Source of the DNA: Brachynemurus nebulosus
Taxonomy: Eukaryota; Arthropoda; Insecta; Neuroptera; Myrmeleontidae
DNA: 64,000 nucleotides
Assembly (NCBI GenBank): GCA_035578155.1
Contig: JAPWDM010000001.1
Location: 10,887,543-10,951,542, forward strand
Reading direction: 5' to 3'
Shown here: piece after piece, positions 59,350 through 64,000 of the stretch
Layout: each line of letters begins with the position of its first letter
How positions within the stretch are numbered: the first letter of the stretch is position 1
Notes under the pieces: generated by a model
What the model saw: the letters and a program-made list of their open reading frames with translations, nothing else
What the model was told of the DNA's origin: nothing
Databases searched by the model: none
Program-made: the position numbers and the translations under genes

Positions 59350-62313
59350 AGAACCAAAATTTCGGAAAAACGGCCAGCCGTCTATTTTTCGTTGGCATGA
59401 CGTCTTGTTGCCTTGACTCATAGTAACAACCAGTGAAAATTTGAACCAGATCCTATGCGTCGTTTTCTGGCAAATGACGGCAAAAAAAATGTTTTGTTGA
59501 AAAATGCGTCTTAAATACATGATTCGAAGTCCAATTTCGGGAAAACGGCTAGCCGTCTATTTTCTGCTGATATGGTATTTTCTAGCTTATTACATTAGTA
59601 ATAACTAGCGAAAGTTTGAACCAAATCCTATGCGTCGATTTCTGGCAACTAACGGCCAAAAATTTTTTTTTTGTGGAAGTAAGGGCTGTAATACATGATT
59701 CGAAGCTCAATTTCGGAAAAACGGCAAGCCGTCTATTTTCTGCTGGTATGGCGTTTTCTAGCTTATTACATTAGTAATAGCCGGCGAAAGTTTGAACCAG
59801 ATCCTATGCGTGGTTTTCTGGCAACAGACGGCCAAAATTTTTTTTTTTTTGGACGTAAGCGCCTTAAATACATGATTCGAAGTCAAATTTCGGGAAAACG
59901 GCTAGCCGTCTATTTTCTGCTGGTATGGCGTCTTCTAGCTTATTACATTAGTAATAACCAGCGAAAGTTTGAACCAGATCCTATGCGTGGTTTTCTGGCA
60001 AATGACGGCAAAAAAAATGTTTTGTTGAAAAATGCGCCTTAAAAACATGATTCGAGTCAAATTTCGGGAAAACGGCAAGCCGTCTATTTTCTGCTGGTAT
60101 GGCGTTTTCTAGCTTATTACATTAGTAATAACCAGCGAAAGTTTGAATCAGATCCTATGCGTGGTTTTCTGGCAATTGACGCCCAAAAATTTTTTTTGTG
60201 TAAGTAAGGGCTGCAATACATGATTCGAAGCTCAATTTCGGGAAAAGGGCTAGCCGTCTATTTCCTGCTGGTATGGCGTTTTCTAGCCTATTACATTGGT
60301 AATAGCCGGCGAAAGTTTGAACCAGATCCTATGCGTGGTTTTCTGGAAATTGACGGCCAAAATTTTTTTTTGTGGAAGTAAGGGCTGTAATACATGATTT
60401 GAAGCTCAATTTCGGGAAAAGGGCTAGCCGTCTATTTTCTGCTGGTATGACGTTTTCTAGCTTATATTGTTAGTAAAAATCAGCGAAAGCATGAACTAGA
60501 TCCTATGCGTGGTTTTCTGGCAATTGACGGCCAAAAATTTTTTTTTGTGGAAGTAAGCGCTGTAATACATGATTCGAAGTCTAATTGCGGGAAAACGGCT
60601 AGCCGTCTATTTTCTGCTGGTATGGCGTTTTCTAGCTTATTATATTAGAAATAATCAGCGAAAGTGTGAACCAGATCCTATGCGTGGTTTTCTGGCAATT
60701 GAAGGCCAAAAATTTTTTTTGTGGAAGTAAGCGGCTGTAATACATGATTCGAAGTCCAATTGCGGGAAAACGGCTAGCCGTCTATTTTCTGCTGGTATGG
60801 CGTTTTCTAGCTTATATTGTTAGTAATAATCAGCGAAAGTTTGAACCAGATCCTATGCGTGGTTTTCTGGCAAATGACGGCAAAAAAATGGTTTGTTGAA
60901 AAATGCGCCTTAAAAACATGATTCGAAGTCAAATTTCGGGAAAACCGCTAGCCGTCTATTTTCGGTTGGTATGGCGTTTTCTAGCTTATATTGTTAGTAA
61001 TAATCAGCGAAAGCTTGAACTAGATCCTATGCGTGGTTTTCTGGCAATTGACGGCCAAAAATTTTTTTTTGTGGAAGTAAGCGCTGTAATACATGATTCG
61101 AAGTCAAATTTCGGGAAAACGGCTAGCCGTCTATTTTCGGTTGGTATGGCATTTTCTAGCTTATTACATTAGTAATAACCAGCGAAAGTTTGAACCAGAT
61201 CCTATGCGTGGTTTTCTGGCAATTGACGGCCAAAAATTTTTTTTTGTAGAAGTAAGCGCTGTAATACATGATTCGAAGTCCAATTTCGGTAAAACGGCTA
61301 GCCGTCTATTTTCTGCTGGTATGGCGTCTTCTGGCTTATTACATTAGTAATAACCAGCGAAAGTTTGAACCAGATCCGATGCGTGGTTTTCTGGCAATTG
61401 ATGGCCAAAAATTTTTTTTGTGGAAGAAAGCGTCTGTAATACGTGATTCGAAGTCCAATTGCGGGAAAACGGCTAGCCGTCTATTTTCTGCTGGTATGGC
61501 GTTTTCTAGCTTATTACATTAGTAATAATCAGCGAAAGTTTGAACCAGATCCTATGCGTGGTTTTCTGGCAAATGACGGCAAAAAAATGTTTTGTTGAAA
61601 AATGCGCCTTAAAAACATGATTCGAAGTCATATTTCGGGAAAACGGCACGCCGTCTATCTTCTGCTGGTATGGCGTTTTCTAGCTTATTACATCAGTAAT
61701 AATCAGCGAAAGTTTGAACCAGATCCTATGCGTGGTTTTCTGGCAATTGAAGGCCAAAAATTTTTTTTGTGGAATTAAGCGGCTGTAATACATGATTCGA
61801 AGTCCAATTGCTGGAAAACGACTAGCCGTCTATTTTCTGCTGGTATAGCGTTTTCTAGCTTATTACATTAGTAATAACCAGCGAAAGTTTGAACCCGATC
61901 CTATGCGTGGTTTTCTGGCAACAGACGGCCAAATTTTTTTTTTGTCGTAAGCGCCTTAAATACAGGATTTGAAGTCCAATTTCGGGAAAACGGCTAGCCG
62001 TCTATTTTCTGCTGTTATAGCATTTCCTAGCTTATTACATTATTAATAACTAGCGAAGGTTTGAACCAAATCCTATGCGTCGATTTCTGGCAACAGACGG
62101 CCAAAATTTTTTTTTTTTGGACGTATGCGCCTTAAATACATGATTTGAAGTCCAATTTCGGGAAAACGGCAAGCTGTCTATTTTCTGCTGATATGGCGTT
62201 TTCTAGCTTATTACATTATTAATAACTAGCGAAGGTTTGAACCAAATCCTATGCGTCGATTTCTGGCAACTAACGGCCAAAAATAATTTTTTGTTGAAAA
62301 ATGCGCCTTAGCA
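59350..62313 (+). repeat. Satellite array, about 17 monomers of 175 bp, forward orientation
   Basis: The core of each monomer reads GATTCGAAGTCCAATTTCGG, then ACGGCTAGCCGT (a 12-bp palindrome), TGCTGGTATGGCGTTTTCTA, TTATTACATTAGTAATAA (a second dyad), GAACCAGATCCTATGCGTGG. Linkers between cores fall into three classes: GTGGAAGTAAGCGCTGTAAT, TTGAAAAATGCGCCTTAAAA, and GGACGTAAGCGCCTTAAATA. The first unit is the most diverged, as expected at an array edge. Because 175 is not a multiple of 3, the 84-115 codon frames inside are artefacts of the repeat. Confidence 0.95.
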
Positions 62314-64000
62314 TCTGATTTAAACTTTCGCCGGCTATTACTAATGTAATAAGCTAGAAAACGCCATACCAGCAGAAAATAGACGGCTTGCCGTTTTCCC
62401 GAAATTTGACTTCGAATCATGTTTTTAAGGCGCATTTTTCAACAAAACATTTTTTTGCCGTCATTTGCCAGAAAACCACGCATAGGATCTGGTGCAAACT
62501 TTCGCTGATTATTACTAATGTAATAAGCTAGAAAACGCCATACCAGCAGAAAATAGACGGCTAGCCGTTTTCCAGCAATTGGACTTCGAATCATGTATTA
62601 CAGCCTCTTACTTCCACAAAAAAAATTTTTGGCCTTCAATTGCCAGAAAACCACGCATAGGATCTGGTTCAAACTTTCGCTGGTTATTACTAATGTAATA
62701 AGCCAGAAGACGCCATACCAGCAGAAAATAGACGGCTAGCCGTTTTCCCGAAATTGGACTTCGAATCATGTATTACAGCGCTTACTTCAAAAAAAAAAAT
62801 TTTTGGCCGTCAATTGCCAGAAAACCACGCACAGGATCTGGTTCAAACTTTCGCTGATTATTACTAATGTCATAAGCTAGAAAACGCCATACCAGCAGAA
62901 AATAGACGGCGTGCCGTTTTCCCGAAATATGACTTCGAATCATGTATTACCGCTTACTTCCACAAAAAAAAATTTTTGGCCGTCAATTGCCAGAAAACCA
63001 CGCATAGGATCTAGTTCAATCTTTCGCTGATTATTACTAACAATATAAGCTAGAAAACGCCATACCAACCGAAAATAGACGGCTAGCGGTTTTCCCGAAA
63101 TTTGACTTCGAATCATGTTTTTAAGGCGCATTTTTCAACAAAACATTTTTTTGCCGTCATTTGCCAGAAAACCACGCATAGGATCTGGTTCAAACTTTCA
63201 CTGATTATTACTAACAATATAAGCTAGAAAACGCCATACCAGCAGAAAATAGACGGCTAGCCGTTTTCCCGCAATTGGACTTCGAATCATGTATTACAGC
63301 CGCTTACTTCCACAAAAAAAATTTTTGGCCTTCAATTGCCAGAAAACCACGCATAGGATCTGGTTCACACTTTCGCTGATTATTTCTAATATAATAAGCT
63401 AGAAAACGCCATACCAGCAGAAAATAGACGGCTAGCCGTTTTCCCGCAATTGGACTTCGAATCATGTATTACAGCGCTTACTTCCACAAAAAAAAATTTT
63501 TGGCCGTCAATTGCCAGAAAACCACGCATAGGATCTAGTTCAAGCTTTCGCTGATTATTACTAACAATATAAGCTAGAAAACGCCATACCAATCGAAAAT
63601 AGACGGCTAGCCGTTTTCCCGAAATTTGACTTCGAATCATGTTTTTAAGGCGCATTTTTCAACAAAACATTTTTTTGCCGTCATTTGCCAGAAAACCACG
63701 CATAGGATCTGGTTCAAACTTTCGCTGATTATTACTAACAATATAAGCTAGAAAACGCCATACCAGCAGAAAATAGACGGCTAGCCCTTTTCCCGAAATT
63801 GAGCTTCAAATCATGTATTACAGCCCTTACTTCCACAAAAAAAAATTTTGGCCGTCAATTTCCAGAAAACCACGCATAGGATCTGGTTCAAACTTTCGCC
63901 GGCTATTACCAATGTAATAGGCTAGAAAACGCCATACCAGCAGGAAATAGACGGCTAGCCCTTTTCCCGAAATTGAGCTTCGAATCATGTATTGCAGCCC
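62314..64000 (-). repeat. Satellite array, about 9.6 monomers, reversed orientation
   Basis: The same monomer is reverse-complemented from about 62,311-62,318 onward. The last 215 bp (63,785-64,000) match the reverse complement of 60,208-60,430 at every base I compared, including rare variants such as AAAAGGGCTAGCC. The array continues beyond the window. Confidence 0.95.

Noticed and set aside
59338..63655. Repeated 60-115 codon frames such as MIRSQISGKRLAVYF
   Set aside because: They arise from the 175-bp satellite. The period is not divisible by three, so the frame shifts at each monomer and no repeat protein is possible.
59350..64000. CENP-B box in the satellite monomer
   Set aside because: TTCG and CGGG are both present, but 11 bases apart where the consensus requires 7. 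No canonical box is formed.

Overview
This window looks like a gene-poor, very AT-rich stretch of an insect genome (the order cannot be settled from the sequence). The evidence is an intact BEL/Pao retrotransposon, Helitrons with TCTATATATA starts and CTAG ends, many short non-autonomous DNA transposons, long (TA)n runs, and a tandem satellite with a monomer of about 175 bp. No intact host protein-coding gene was found. The only full-length coding region is the 1706-residue BEL/Pao Gag-Pol on the minus strand. Other open frames are short and fall in repeats, (TA)n runs, satellite monomers or AT-rich sequence.

Layout: 0.3-2.5 kb, decayed Tc1/mariner-like element; 3.2-6.2 kb, long near-perfect hairpins; 6.8-13.4 kb, BEL/Pao element with matching 195-bp LTRs and a 5-bp target duplication; 14.2-14.9 kb, hAT-like element; 15.5-21.1 kb, decayed repeats including a pogo-like transposase relic split by a small hAT-like insertion; 21.3-22.4 kb, long-TIR element; 23.8-25.2 kb, TTAA-flanked element; 25.5-26.9 kb, TA-flanked element with a nested repeat; 27.7-28.4 kb, hAT-like element with a perfect 8-bp duplication; 29.8-31.7 and 38.9-40.1 kb, Helitrons; 32.8-34.3 kb, two small DNA transposons; 35.1-35.5 kb, 169-bp tandem array; 36.0-36.5 kb, MITE; 37.2-37.8 kb, palindrome carrying two opposed tRNA-Ala-like sequences; 40.3-48.5 kb, several TIR elements; 52.0-54.2 kb, 2.1-kb inverted-arm structure; 54.5-55.3 kb, second copy of a TTAA family; 56.1-58.8 kb, tandem duplications and a hairpin; 59.3-64.0 kb, satellite array that reverses orientation at about 62,314 and runs off the window.

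The genes do not form a pathway: the region is a layered record of transposon activity. The BEL/Pao insertion is young (LTRs match by eye, ORF open), while the Tc1 and pogo relics are old. The observations most worth following are the mirrored satellite array whose arms are offset by whole monomers, the opposed tRNA-like pair, the nested hAT-in-pogo insertion, and a set of 250-280 bp hairpins. I did not find a convincing new biochemical system.
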